NCBI GenBank assembly: GCA_029449245.1
Contig: JANATF010000004.1
Coordinates: forward strand, 248,001-312,000
Source of the DNA: Mortierella alpina
Lineage: Eukaryota > Mortierellomycota > Mortierellomycetes > Mortierellales > Mortierellaceae
Length of the DNA: 64,000 nt
Reading direction: 5' to 3'
Shown: positions 24,009 to 35,700 of the stretch, in pieces
How positions within the stretch are numbered: the first letter of the stretch is position 1
Layout of the letters: each line of letters starts with the position of its first letter
Notes under the pieces: generated by a model
Told to the model about the DNA's origin: nothing
What the model saw: only the letters and a program-made list of their open reading frames with translations
Database searches by the model: none
Position numbers and translations under genes: made by a program

Positions 24009-27000
24009 ATGGCAACCTGGGATCAGATTCGCAGCGAGGTGCGCTCCTTCAGAGCCTCTGTCCAACCCACAGTAACCACTATCAGAGACTTTTCCTTCGA
24101 CTCCCAGCGGGACCGCATCTACTTCCTCGCCAACGACCTCTCAAAGTCATCAAAGTCGCCCATGCTCTTCCGCGTCGACCTCCCTCGCTCTTACTCCTCA
24201 GACTCAACATACGACTCGGATAGTTCTGACCAGGACCAGGACCATGGTCTGCAAGACGAATGCAATGGCGAAGACACCGAGGACGACGACATGGGATTGG
24301 TGCCGTTCAACCCAAACACTTTCCAGTGCATCGCTGGGCCGTCCATGCCTATCCAGATCTTGTCTGGCGCAAGGGAAGCTCTGTGCTCGGATACATACCC
24401 ACTCCCCACAGCTGGAGAACCGACCACATCCGTCACAGATCAGATCCTGGCAGCCGCACCGGTCCTTCCCTGGGTGCCTGTGCTCACAGAGGCATGGCTC
24501 AAGCACAGCACTGCGGTGCTCGGACACTCTCAAGGCGACCGCCTATCGTTCTACCAGTTTGTGCCGCAAGCTAACCGCCTCCTGTTCCCATACGGCGCAG
24601 TTATCTACACAGCACAAGTCCAAGAGGTACAAGACGGGCTCCCACACTTCTAGGGGGGGTGCGGACGTGGAGGATTTTGTCCTCTTTTTTCGCACGAACC
24701 CGTTTTTAGACTATGGCATCGGCTTAACTTGTTCCTGTGTTTCGTTTCTTGTAGGATGGCAACATCAACCCCCAGCCAGCGCAAGCCGAGTACAATGCAG
24801 GAGGATCAAGCCCGAACCGCTCTTATTCCAACCTTGTCCACAATGCCCTCACGGCAGGACTTCACCTTGTTTCCGTGTCAGGACCACTGACTTCGCCACG
24901 GGCCTCACTTTCAAACTCAACAGCAGGCAACCTTGACAAGAGCGCAGGATCCACGGGAGCAAAAGCAGACCCCAGACTAGGCGGAACTGACATGGATCTC
25001 ATTGCATTCACGCGGGACCAGGACATGTGGGTCATGACAACGCTTGGTGTTGAGACACAGCTCACATTCTGCTCCAGGAACAAAAAGAAGGCCGACATCA
25101 GCTGCGGCATCGCAGAGTTTGTCATGCAGGAGGAATTCCACAGGTTCACCAACTACTACTGGGCGCCCAACACGAAGAAGTCGGAGGCGGCAGTGCAGCG
25201 GAAACATTGTACGCCCCCGGAGGCGCCTTCTCATGCTCACTTTACGCCTCTGACAGCACATCGCGCCACAGCCTCTTCGGGCGCATCCTCGCCAGCAGCG
25301 TCACAACCCTCTGCATTCACACCACCCACGCCCGAGTCTTCGCCACCGCCTCTTGTCCCCGCGGCCAGCAACCTACACTCGAGGAAAACAGAGAAAATTT
25401 TGTATTTGCAAGTGTCCGAAGCCATGGTCGATGTCGTCGTCATCCCACGGCAAGGCATGCACCCAGAATTCGAAGAATATAGATACCCACATGCAGGAAC
25501 GCCCAATGCCGTATCGGATCTGCAGATTGTCGAGTTTATAGCCCGGCAGCATGAAGAGGTACCGGACTGTGAAAACACTGCCTGATCGCGCAGGAGAAAA
25601 CGAGAAGGGTGTCGCGGAAGTTACATGCGGAAAGGGCCTTATCACTAATGAAGCGCTCTTCTTCCATCGTAGGATGTCGTCCCTGAACCACTTCATAAGC
25701 GACTATGGGGTCGGGCATCGCTGTACAAGCTGTTCCCTTGGCTGGAATATATTGTCCGATTTGGATGGTTGCCAGATGGAGAGAGGTAACCTACTGTAAC
25801 TCACTGTAACTCACTGATTATGGCTAACTGTAGACGTGGCTGAAATTCAGCATCTTATGCTAACTCGGCCTTGCGTTTTTGTATAGCGTTTGGGTCCAGA
25901 TCTTGGATAGGCGACAACAGACCACTGCAATCATCACTGTACCCTTGGACTGCTTCATGTCCGTCGCAGAGCAAGCGGAATCCTCGGATCAAAAGGAGGA
26001 CAGCATCGCCAGCCGTATTAGAGTCATCTACGAGGAGCAAAGCGACTACTGGATCAACGTATGTCCATTTAATGCGGATTCGCTCGCTCGCTGCTCTTTT
26101 TCACCTTTTTATTTTTGGTGGCATGTCAAGCACCAAGACTTTTAACACTTGCATCCTTCATTGTATCTTCAGGTGACGGATATCATGCACATATTCCCGC
26201 GCGAAGATCGACCCCTGGCAGACATTACAGATGAAGGAGACGCGTTCATTATCTCTTCGGAACGGACGGGATACCGACATCTTTACCTGGCAACACATTC
26301 GACTCAGTCGGGCTCTACTATAGTGCCCATCACCGCAGGGCAGTATCAGGTTGTCGACAAACCCATCACAGTTGACGCCGCAAGGCGGTTAGTGTACTTT
26401 ATAGCCAAGCGGGACTCGGTACTAGAGACACATTTTTATGTGGCCAGTTACGCCAGTGGAGCTCATCCAGAGAACGTCAGGCGGCTTACAGAACCAGGAT
26501 ACAGCCACCTAGTTGCCATGGACGTGGAGAAAAATCGGTTTCTCACCATGTATTCCAGTGTAGATAAGAGTCCAGCGTGTGCAGTGCTGCATCTCCGTTG
26601 GAGCGATTGCCGTCAGCACGGCCCTACCGCCACTCGATCAGTGCAGATCGAGGATGGGGGACTCTGCTCCACAAGAACTTGGTGCGACTGCGGGTGCCAG
26701 CTCCCAAAAATCTCGTCCCACGCATTTGTAATTCGGGAGGGTATCCGCAACCTGGAAGCAAAGGAAATCCAGCGGTCGCCCGTGGTCCCCTCCACGTTGT
26801 CCAATCCCGCGCATAACTCAAATCAGTACTCACGCTCGTTCTCAGACTCGTCTACGAGCAATCCTGCAGTGCGCGGCGTGGATACTGCCCTCGATGGATT
26901 CAAGGCTGGGTCAATGAACTCGATATCGGGATTTCTGGCTAGCCATCTATTGTCGACCAGCTTATTGTCCGGGCCAAAGGCGCTCAGCAAGCAGAACTCT

Positions 27001-28162
27001 AATATGGTGCTGAGCTCTAATGGAAGCACTACCGAGCGCAAAACCAGCTTGAGATTCGCACAGTCGCCGTCATCGAGTGCTCCTTCCAGCACAGGTTCGA
27101 GTGGATCGTTTGGGACTGCGTCGGCACCTGCCAACACTATCAATGCCGCACATCATCCCGTCGCAGAGTTCTTCACCTTTTTGAGTTCCGACGGTGTTCA
27201 GCTGCATGGATGTCTCTACAGACCCGCAAACTATGTTCGGGGTCAAAAATACCCGACCTTGGTATCAATTTACGGAGGACCAAGGTCACAGATGGTGACT
27301 AATGAGTACAAGTTGCCCAAGTTCCTGCGAGTCTTCTTGGCGACGCGGTTGGGACATGCGGTAGTGATGATTGACGGGCGTGGGAGTAACGACAGGGGTC
27401 TGGAATTCGAAGGCAAGCTCAAGCATCGGATGGGACAGATCGAGCTCAAAGACCAGGTCGAGGGACTCGAGTTTCTTGCCAGGCCAGAAAATGGAGGTCT
27501 CGTAGATATGGATCGAGTCGCCATCTCTGGCTGGAGCTATGGTAAGCCCTCATGCCCAAGCGACTGCTTTTTGCAGCTACTCACTGCGCACCCTTTCCAT
27601 GACTATGTTGCTAACGCTCATCGGTCTCTTGTAAATGTGCGCACTAGGCGGCTATCTCTCGCTGATGGCTCTGGCACAATACCCACACATCTTCAAGATT
27701 GTCATTGCCGGCGCGCCAGTGTCGCAGTGGGAATTTTACAATAGCGCGTATACGGAACGATACATGGGTCTCATTAATGAGAACAAGGAAGGCTATGCCA
27801 AAAGCAATGTCCGCAACTGGGTGAATGACTTTCCAGACAGGTAAGACAGAGTGGACTGTGACACTTAGGCTGTCTGCGCTGTTCTATCGTTTTTTTTTCA
27901 TTTCTTTGGCGGGGTGCTTTTCTCTAACCCGGCTTTGTTGGTTGCACGGTATCACAGTGAAAATCGACTGCTTATTGCGCACGGTCTGATCGATGAGAAT
28001 GTGCATTTCAAGAACACCGAGACATTGGCAGCAGACTTGGTGCGGTTCAATAAGCCGCATCAGATCCAACTCTACCCTACAGAGCGGCATGGTCTTCGGG
28101 ACGCGCGCGTCAATGAGCATTTTGAGACACTCATGTTCTACTGGCTCAAAAACTATCTTTAA
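24009..28162 (+). CDS. Dipeptidyl peptidase, DPP8/DPP9-like (S9B prolyl oligopeptidase family)
   Basis: Seven phase-consistent exons (24009-24626, 24755-25558, 25673-25785, 25887-26058, 26173-27541, 27648-27840, 27958-28162) give about 1157 residues. These serine peptidases release N-terminal X-Pro dipeptides. The C-terminal alpha/beta hydrolase has nucleophile motif GWSYGG (Ser ~1024), Asp in GLIDENVHF (~1102) and His in TERHGLR (~1134), so the triad is intact. The propeller carries the substrate-N-terminus-binding EEFHRF motif (~330) typical of the DPP4/8/9 clade. No signal peptide or membrane anchor is seen, favouring a cytosolic DPP8/9 type over vacuolar DAP. It is longer than usual (~880) because of Ser/Pro-rich inserts, notably about 26700-27150, where a Ser-rich spacer precedes the hydrolase. 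Confidence 0.92.
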
Positions 28163-28470
28163 AAGACTCCCTGTGTCGCGACAAATATAACACGCTCCAT
28201 GGTGCGCGCTCTTTCGAAGAAAAAAACCGACCCTGTCTTTCTCTTCCTCTCTTGTTGTGGGCTTTCATTTCTTGCCGCGGGAAAAAATGTACGCGGTCCG
28301 TGCACTACTAATCTCCACACGTAAATGAGACGACTTCTTTGCCTCCTTCATTTTCAGCACCCAGTACCATCCTTGCACTTTCACACAGCCTGCCTCATTT
28401 CTCAACTCCGCCTTCACAGCCATCTAGAGGAGCAATGGAACCAACATAGTCATTTCACTTGGTTGAGACT
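28163..28470. other. Intergenic spacer
   Basis: 308 bp between the DPP stop and the first ATG of the broken coiled-coil/LRR gene. CT-rich; nothing recognised. Confidence 0.5.
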
Positions 28471-30740
28471 ATGGATACTGTGAAGTTCACGCTCATTCAT
28501 GTTGAAGGACAGGACATGGTCCGTTGGAAGGACATCGAGCAAGCCTTTCCAGGGGTCAAGCGCGTTCGCAATGGCAGATCAGTGATCAATTCCATTCGTG
28601 GTTCAAACCCTCAAAGGTAATGAGAGAGAAAGTAGCACGTTGAGACGAAGGATCTTGAAGAGCAAACGGCTTGACATTTTATATCTTCTTTCTCCTTTTG
28701 AATTATGCCTCTCAGTTCTTCTTCGGCCCTTGACATTGTCTTGACGACCTCTAAGGAACCTGCCCGTGTCAACTATTCAATAGTTGATCCTATGGACAGT
28801 GATCAAAATCCTGGGACGGATGCTGCAGATGATACCCATATCGAGGACAGAGAGCTCGATGCGCTGGAGGTCGCTCTACCTACCAAAGCCAGGTTACTCC
28901 AGCAGATCGCCACACGTGCTATAAGGAAGGCGCGTTGAACACGAGGTCGAGGAGCGATTCATCTCCCTCGTGCCTCCTGAGGCCCAAAAAAACAGTTCGA
29001 GCCACGCCGGATATTTACCAGGCGTTTTCCAAGGCCATCAATGACGATGGCGGTGATGGGGGGCTGAGTAAAGCCGAGCTTAGGCAAGATCAGCGCTTTC
29101 AAAAGTTGGAGGCTATGATAGCCAAGAACACAGAGTTGCTATTAGCCAAGCAGGAGGAGGGGAGCCGGCTACAGGAAGCGTTATGTGCCAAGCAGGAAGA
29201 AGCTAGTCGGCTACAGGTGGAGATGTGTGCCAAATAGGAAGAAGCGAACCGACTGCAGGAGCAAGTCCTTCACAATCAAGAAGAGATGAAGCAGATGCAG
29301 AAACAGGTCCTTGGTCAGTTAGCTGTTCTGCAATCTCGTGTGCAGACTGTTCTGACGCAGACCTACGAGCTTCATGAGTACCCGATCCCTCGCCTGTTTG
29401 TTATTCTCCCGCAAGACCCCCGCGCGATGGGATTCTTGAATGTCTTTGCAAACAAATTTCAACTCTACTTTTTATGCGAGTGCGAAGAACACACCAAGTC
29501 GATCAACAGCACCACCAAGATCCCTCATCATACTCACCTCGCGAAACACGAAGGGTATCACTCGACCATCAGATCTCTTCCAACAGTACGGCGCCTATGC
29601 CCTGACGATCCTCAAGATGCTCAAGTATGGCGTCACAGTTGCTGGTGTTGTTATGCCTGCATTCGCTCGTTATGCCTGCATTCGCTCAATTGATCAGCCC
29701 CGATGTTCTCCTATCCATGGCTTAAAGGTGCTGCAAGATATCATTGTCCCCGGAATAGATCAAGTCATCATGGGCAATGACAAGGATGTGGAAGAGATTA
29801 CTGGACAGGTCGAAAGCAAGGAGGCATTGGAAGGAGCCGATTTACGCATGCTATCTACATTTCTTATTGACAAGGATGGCAACAAAGTCTTGGGGTTTCT
29901 ATACCGAGCTGTCACGGACGAGGGACATGTCAAGTGGGCTTGCATTGACCATTACAACATGAGCTATCAAGAAAATGCAGCCAAGAAGTTCATTCGCTTC
30001 CTGGAAGCTGTTGGAGGATCATTCAGTGAGAACCTCGGGAAGATTGAGGTGACGCTTCCGTCTCGAGTGTTGGCAGAGCAGTTCTTTTCGGTACTGGGAA
30101 GGGTGAGGTCTAACTACGAGCTTGACATCGGCTTGGATTGAGCCTGCACTACAAGTGATCTGGAAGCGTTAGTCGATGCACTCAAGACATCAAGCGTAGC
30201 CATACTTCGCCTTGATATTTAGAAGTTTCGAACAAGCAACCTGCCATTGATAACTTCGCGATACAGTGTATTGTTACGCATCAAAGGACATTTCAACTAT
30301 GAGATTGATGCATGTCATCCTCTACAAGGATGTCCTGAAAATTTTAAGCATTCAGCCAAAAATAGCGTCCTGCTTTTTGCAAGTTATCCATTGAGATGAT
30401 ACCTGGATCCCTTCAAGAAAAAGAAGTTGAAGATCAAGCAGAAGCACTAAAGACCAACTCGGCCCTGACACCTTGGACTTGCGAGATAACTCGATCGGAG
30501 ACGGTGGAGCAAAGGCACTGGCCGAGGCACTCAAAATCAACCTGACTCTAGTCATTTTGGACCTGCGGAGGGACCCGTTCGGAAGCGAATCTTGGCTCAG
30601 GCACGCAAGACCTAACTCAACCGTTACCGTCTCATTCTAGCCAGAAGTTGTGGTGGCAAAGATAGTTCGGCTGTGTTGGTCAGCTGCGGACCTTCCACGT
30701 TAAATGATGATGTTCAGAACATTGGAGGCAGAGCAGAAAA
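28471..30740 (+). pseudogene. Broken coiled-coil/leucine-rich-repeat gene
   Basis: Remnant of a multi-domain gene. A plausible first exon 28471-28618 (MDTVKFTLIHVEGQDMVRW) splices to 28717 and runs into a stop at 28936-28938. Homologous-looking frame resumes at ~28940 and enters coiled-coil repeats of form AKQEExSRLQ, broken by TAG at 29235-29237 exactly where neighbouring repeats have CAG. The frame continues (EEMKQMQKQVLGQLAVLQSR, then YELHEYPIPRLFVILPQD). It shifts by about 29,470-29,560 into another frame that stays open to 30141 (LFQQYGAYALTILKMLKYGV onward). Past that stop, 30150-30600 still encodes LRR-like pieces (DLEALVDALKTSS; LRDNSIGDGGAKALAEALK) with further breaks. At least two stops and one frameshift support decay. 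LRR spacing resembles NLR-type repeats. The 29440-30141 portion could be the youngest open piece. Confidence 0.75.
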
Positions 30741-30946
30741 GGTTGGAGCAAACGCGGCGTAGCAGTTCCCCCCCCCCCCCTTTTTTTTCACTGGCTATAT
30801 AAAAAAAAAACGCCGCAGTTCTTGCCTTCTCTGTCTCCAGTCCTCGCTTTCAACTGCCTTTCCCTTACTTTCTAGCCTTTTTTTTCTTTTCGCCAACGTT
30901 ACAAGGAAGAAGACAAGAAAATAATATCGAATACGTGAAACCAGCC
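30741..30946 (+). promoter_or_regulatory. Promoter and leader of the 2OG oxygenase gene, with TATA-like box
   Basis: A TATATAAA box at 30796-30803 lies about 150 bp upstream of the ATG at 30947. It sits just downstream of C11/T8 homopolymers (about 30770-30788) and is followed by a CT-rich leader. Confidence 0.5.
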
Positions 30947-31702
30947 ATGATGTCCTCTTCTCACCAAAAGCTACCGCATCAACAGCAGAATCCCCTGCAC
31001 TCGATCCTCCAGCCAAGCAAGACCACAGCCCTGACCCGAACCCCATCTCCAGCAACTCATCTCAACGTCAAACCTCTCGTACTACCCTCCCGCCAACATC
31101 GCGAGTTTGTCGCCTTCACACTCCAAGATATCCTCACCCCACAAGAATGTCAATCGCTCATCGAGCGCTCTGAACAGATCGGATACGAAGTCGCGCTTGT
31201 CAATGCAGGAGAGGGTCATGCCGGGATCCATGCGCCTGGCTACCGAGACAGTCTCCGAGCGCTGATTGACGACCCCATCACCGCAGCAGAACTCTGGACC
31301 CGTGTCAAACACCACGTCCCTGCAGTGTACCAGAAGCGACCTGTCGTGGGGATGAATGAACGTCTCCGGTTCCTGAAGTACAGTCCTGGAGATCAATTCC
31401 AGCCGCATATGGATGGAGAATACCGACGGAGGGATGGGTCCGGCCAAGTGACCAAGCTCACGATCCAGTTTTATTTAAGTGAAGGCTGCGAAGGAGGAGC
31501 GACCACGTTTCTGGACGAGAATAGGTTTTGGGAAAAGGAGGATGACCAGCAACAGGCCAGGGCACAGACACTCCCCGTAGAGTGTAAAGTGGGCCAGGCA
31601 CTGATCTTTCAGCATGATCTAGTTCATGAGGGTAGCAAAGTCATGGAGGGCGTGAAATATGTCATCCGGAGCGATATCCTTTATGGCCCAGCCAACAACT
31701 GA
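30947..31702 (+). CDS. 2-oxoglutarate/Fe(II)-dependent dioxygenase, prolyl 4-hydroxylase type
   Basis: Intronless, 251 residues from the ATG at 30947 (a second Met follows immediately). The family uses Fe(II) and 2-oxoglutarate to hydroxylate substrates, often proline. The domain spans about residues 45-248. Iron ligands are visible as HxD in FQPHMDGEY (His ~154, Asp ~156) and a distal His in HDLVHEGSK (~227). The 2-oxoglutarate-binding Arg is in YVIRSDILY (~242). Flanking core motifs fit the prolyl hydroxylase fold (MNERLRFLKYSPGDQF; LTIQFYLSEGCEGGATTFL). There is no signal peptide; the N-terminal 40 residues are Gln/Ser/Pro-rich. Substrate is unknown. The DUF/P4H-like type found alone in fungi is the best comparison. 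It is convergent with the PH-domain gene across a tRNA gene. Confidence 0.9.
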   Translation: MMSSSHQKLPHQQQNPLHSILQPSKTTALTRTPSPATHLNVKPLVLPSRQHREFVAFTLQDILTPQECQSLIERSEQIGYEVALVNAGEGHAGIHAPGYRDSLRALIDDPITAAELWTRVKHHVPAVYQKRPVVGMNERLRFLKYSPGDQFQPHMDGEYRRRDGSGQVTKLTIQFYLSEGCEGGATTFLDENRFWEKEDDQQQARAQTLPVECKVGQALIFQHDLVHEGSKVMEGVKYVIRSDILYGPANN

Positions 31703-31940
31703 TTGAACCATTCATATTTTTTTTTTTTTGAAAATACAGCCATCCTTTCAACATATCGCTTATGCCTTTCTCGTCCATACCATATCAACACGACGGCATC
31801 CTAAAAAAAAAAGCCGGCGTCTGGACTCCAATGATCTCGCAGTGTGTTTATTCTAAGCGCTCAAACTTTTGCAAAATTGGACATGGCGTTTCCACGCATT
31901 CCATAAGTGCATGTTCCCAGCAGAAAACACAAAAAGAAAG

Positions 31941-32013
31941 CGCCCAACGTGGGGGTCGAACCCACAGCCTTCAGATTAAGAGTCTGACGCTCTACCGATT
32001 GAGCTAGCCGGGC
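31941..32013 (-). tRNA. tRNA-Lys (anticodon CTT), copy 1
   Basis: A 73-nt cloverleaf on the minus strand with no intron. It starts GCCCGGCTAGCTCA, has anticodon loop ACTCTTAAT with CTT, T arm GGTTCGACCCC, and acceptor strand ending GTTGGGCG. Box A (TAGCTCAATCGG) and box B (GGTTCGACCCC) are intact. A T run follows on the transcribed strand (CTTTCTTTTT) and can serve as Pol III terminator. An identical tRNA lies at 53894-53966. Confidence 0.95.
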
Positions 32014-32733
32014 AGATATTCGAACAATCTGATTGGATGAAAGTTTGGAATGCTCTGCATGTCAGGGTTCCGTGGACAAAATCGGTCAATAAGAGAGGGT
32101 TTAATCACGTGTCGGTCAATTATAGAGGTATGCTTGCACTTAGGGAGAGTTTTGCTCGACCGTAGAGTTTTTTTCTCTTACAGTCATTTCGTCCCTGAGG
32201 CCATTGACATCTTGATGTCGTCGTAGGTGGTGTTGAAAGCCATGGACTTGAGGACCACTTGACGGCGCTCGTGTTGTTGCTGATGGTTTATGGTGTACTG
32301 TATCTTCGCGTTCCATGTTAATGGTGATAGCCGAACGAGATATCGCGTTGAGCTGGGTCTTGGAGAGGACTTCAAACACGTACGGCTCCAAAGGTCCATT
32401 GTCGTCCTCTTTCGGTAAGAGAATCAGCTCGACCGATCAAACGACTGTGGCGACTGTCCTCAAATGGCGCTGTATGAAGTATATGCTCCTGCCGTGATAG
32501 GAAGGAAGCTGCATGTTGTCAGCTAGGGTGCCATTTCTCGTTCCCATGCGTACCCAGATATTACAGGCTTTATTCAAGAGCAACGCTTTGGAGACTTTTT
32601 TTTGTCATTGTTTGTATTAGAGTATTATGGTAAAAAAGAAGAGACGCAATGCTGGGGAGGGGTATTCGTTTTTAAGCAATGAGGGATGCGCGAACGTAGA
32701 AGGAAAAGAAGAAAAAAAATAAAGAGGGGGGTA
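32014..32733. other. Spacer with duplicated tRNA flank and possible retroelement fragment
   Basis: 32014-32155 matches the flank of the second tRNA-Lys copy at 53967-54106. On the minus strand 32510-32180 translates in two frames into short plausible pieces (EPYVFEVLSKTQLNAISRS; then RRQVVLKSMAFNTTYDDIKM), with a stop and frameshift between. The latter resembles an RRM-like piece of a LINE ORF1 or gag-like protein. This is weak. No intact gene is present. Confidence 0.4.
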
Positions 32734-35700
32734 TTATGCGACCGCGGAGGACTCTGGTGGTGAGAGGAGACCTGAAGCCGAGAGTCCGATCGGTGATGCT
32801 TTTTGGATATCGATATTCACCACTCGGTTTTGTTGGTTGCTCAAGAGGAGAATGCTGTCCTCGTCGAGATCAGGGGAAGCGTCGTCCCGTTCGTGGATCA
32901 TGCCCGTCAATGGTTCGTCCGATACCTCAAGTTTTCGGATGGACGCCTCGAGGCTACTGGCCTCCTGCTCTCCATCTCCGTCCACAGACTCGCACTCCAT
33001 CTCTTCCTCCTCTTCAAGAATCATCTCAAATCCTACGATGGTAGGACCATCGCTAGTAGCTGCAACCTCCAAGCCCTCGACATGTCCGACCACAGAGACG
33101 ACGGGAGATGGTTTTAGCTCAGCTTCATCTAGGGTGTGGATTGATGAGGTCTCTTGTAATATGAGCTCTTCAGAGATCCTCACCGATTGGACAGAAGATG
33201 GACGTGACCGAGGTTCAGACCCCGAACTTGGAGGGGTCGCTTTAGGAATCGGCGGTAAGGCTGTCTGGGGTGGCAATGGCACAGAAACTGCAGCGCCTGG
33301 AGGGATGGGCGCTAGAGTCGATAGCCGAACAGCAAGAGCCGCGTCTCGATTGGAGTGTTTTCTGACAACACCTCCTCCAAACACAGGTCCGGTCGCTGCA
33401 CCTGCCGCAAACGATGCAATGGATGACGCTGTGGAGGATACAGAACAAATAGAGGACGTCGAAGGCGTGTGCCTGTGCATATTTCGATGGGTCGAGGACG
33501 AACGGCTACTGGTCCTTGGGCTGCTGTTCAGCATCGTCGCCACACTGGCGACGCTTGGAGATGCAGAGACAGGCGGCTCTGGCTGCTGTCCTGTGGGTGG
33601 AGCTGGCAAGACCAGCCGGCCTTGGCTGTCGAGCGGTAGTCTTTTCAGCATACCTTCCGGAAGCGCGCTAGGGCCTAAGGGCGAGAGTGGTGGTGTCACA
33701 ATGAAGCCTTGGCCCGTTTCGGATCCTGTAGCTTCACTATAGGAGATGGTGGCACTGAGCCGCGGCGAAGGCGTGCTGGACCTAGGCGTGGCGTGGGCGT
33801 CCACCACCATAGAGGCAAGGGTCCCGTCCTGCGATTTTGTTCGTGAGCGAGGTTTCGATGAGGACCGAAGTGGGATGAACAGATCGGGATCATGATGTCG
33901 AGGAACAATCGAAATCCGGTGCGAGGAGCCGTTCGAGAAAGAGTGTTTTAATGTGTGGTTCGGCGCACCCACTGGTCCGGACGGCGGTTCTGGTAACGGT
34001 GATGTTGGGGCTGCAGACAGCGACGCTGTTGGGGACAACGGTCGGTCACTGAGAATTTCTGCACTTGAGAAACTCCTCTGATTGCTCGAGAGTGAGGCAG
34101 GAATAGTGTTCTCTCGAAACTGGCGAATGCTGGTGAATCTGGAAAGCGAGCCGTGGTATCCCTCGAGTGACGTCTCAGGCGTTGGAGACGACGAGCGGTT
34201 GAGCGACAGTAGGACCTGCGTGGAGTGCCTTGAGAGACTGCTGGAGGGGCGGTGGATACTACGTGGTGGAGGCGAGACCACGAGCGAGGATCTAGGACTG
34301 GCCCTATTGACGTTTGGACCTGTTGGGCGTGAGGAAACGGGACTCATGGGACGCGAGGGGCTTCCCGTCAGCCGCTGTGAGCTTCGGCGTGGGAGTGTGA
34401 TCATCTTCTCAGGCCTGTCGATAACAATAGAAAGCCTGCGACCGCCGTTTGTGCTACCACTGCTGTTGCTGCTACTGCTCCCGTTTCTGTGAACGCTCAT
34501 GGTACTGTTCCTACCGTTGTTGCTGCCACTGCTCCTCCTATGGATGTTGTTGTTGATCAGGGCGCCGTTGCGGTTCGTGGGAGTGATCATGCCACCACCA
34601 TTGTCACCAGGGTGATCTGTGAGCGCGGTATTCCATTGATACCGTGGGGTCGACGCGGGCGGTAGAAGGGGAAAGGGAGTTGCTTTCTGCTCTTCTGGAG
34701 AAATTGCATCCGCACGTTCCATGATAGTGCCAAAGCTCGCATAATCGGCAGGCTCTCCCGATGATACCGAGGTGTTCTTGTTCCCCTTATTGCTCTCTTG
34801 TGGTGTACTGAGCTTGCCCGTGGTAGAAACATGATAGAGATCAAGATGTACTGGGGGGTGTGAAGGGCGCAGCGGTGGTGATGGCGACCGCGATGCAGTG
34901 AGGAATAAATCATACGAGCTGGGAACTGTTGGCGCCGAGGACGAAATGCCATTAATGGCAGCCGATGTGGCCGAGAGCTCAGAGAGTTCCGAGGAGTCTG
35001 AGTAGTGGGTAGCCGGCCGAGAATCTGGTTGTGGATTTCTGAAGCGGAGCACGGTGCCTTTGAGCTCACGAAGCCAGCCCGACATCTCTGAGGCTGTATC
35101 CGCCAGCACATACCAGTTCTTCTCGCCAGGGGATGTAATCTGAAGACAATACCGCTTGCCTGAAAAAATATCGGTAACACAGATGATGGTGTCCGCACAC
35201 AGCGTCATCGATTCAAGCAGCGGATGTTGCGGATCAGAGGACTTGAAGCAATGCAGCGACCTTTCGTGAAGAATAAAGTATCGGCGTTTCCATTGCTTGC
35301 GCGAGAAGAAGGTCCTGGACGAAAATTTCGTAAGATAGCCCGAGTATGATGCCCCGAGCTCCAGGTGACGGACGCGAAGCTGCGCTGGCATAGCTGCCTC
35401 ACCAGAGGTATTGAATCCGTTCGTGATAGACGTACGGAGGCTCTCGCCGTTGACATGCTGGTGAGAGTGGTACGCAAAGTGGGTATTGTCGTTCTGATAC
35501 GAACTGCTCAGAGGAGACGGTCCCGAGCTGGCCTTGCTTAAAGGACGGGGTCGATGCAACCCCCGAGAGTGGGTGGAGGAGGCGCTCTCGTCATCCGTAG
35601 TCAGTGCTGTCAAGTTGGATGCGGTCACGTAGAATGAATCGGCAGTGGTGTGCGAGTTGGTTGAGAAGGTCGAACCCGTCAGTACGCTGTTGTTCAAGGG

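Noticed and set aside
32736-33742. Long plus-strand ORFs opposite the PH-domain gene
   Set aside because: Shadow of a 1077-codon minus-strand ORF with a clear PH domain.
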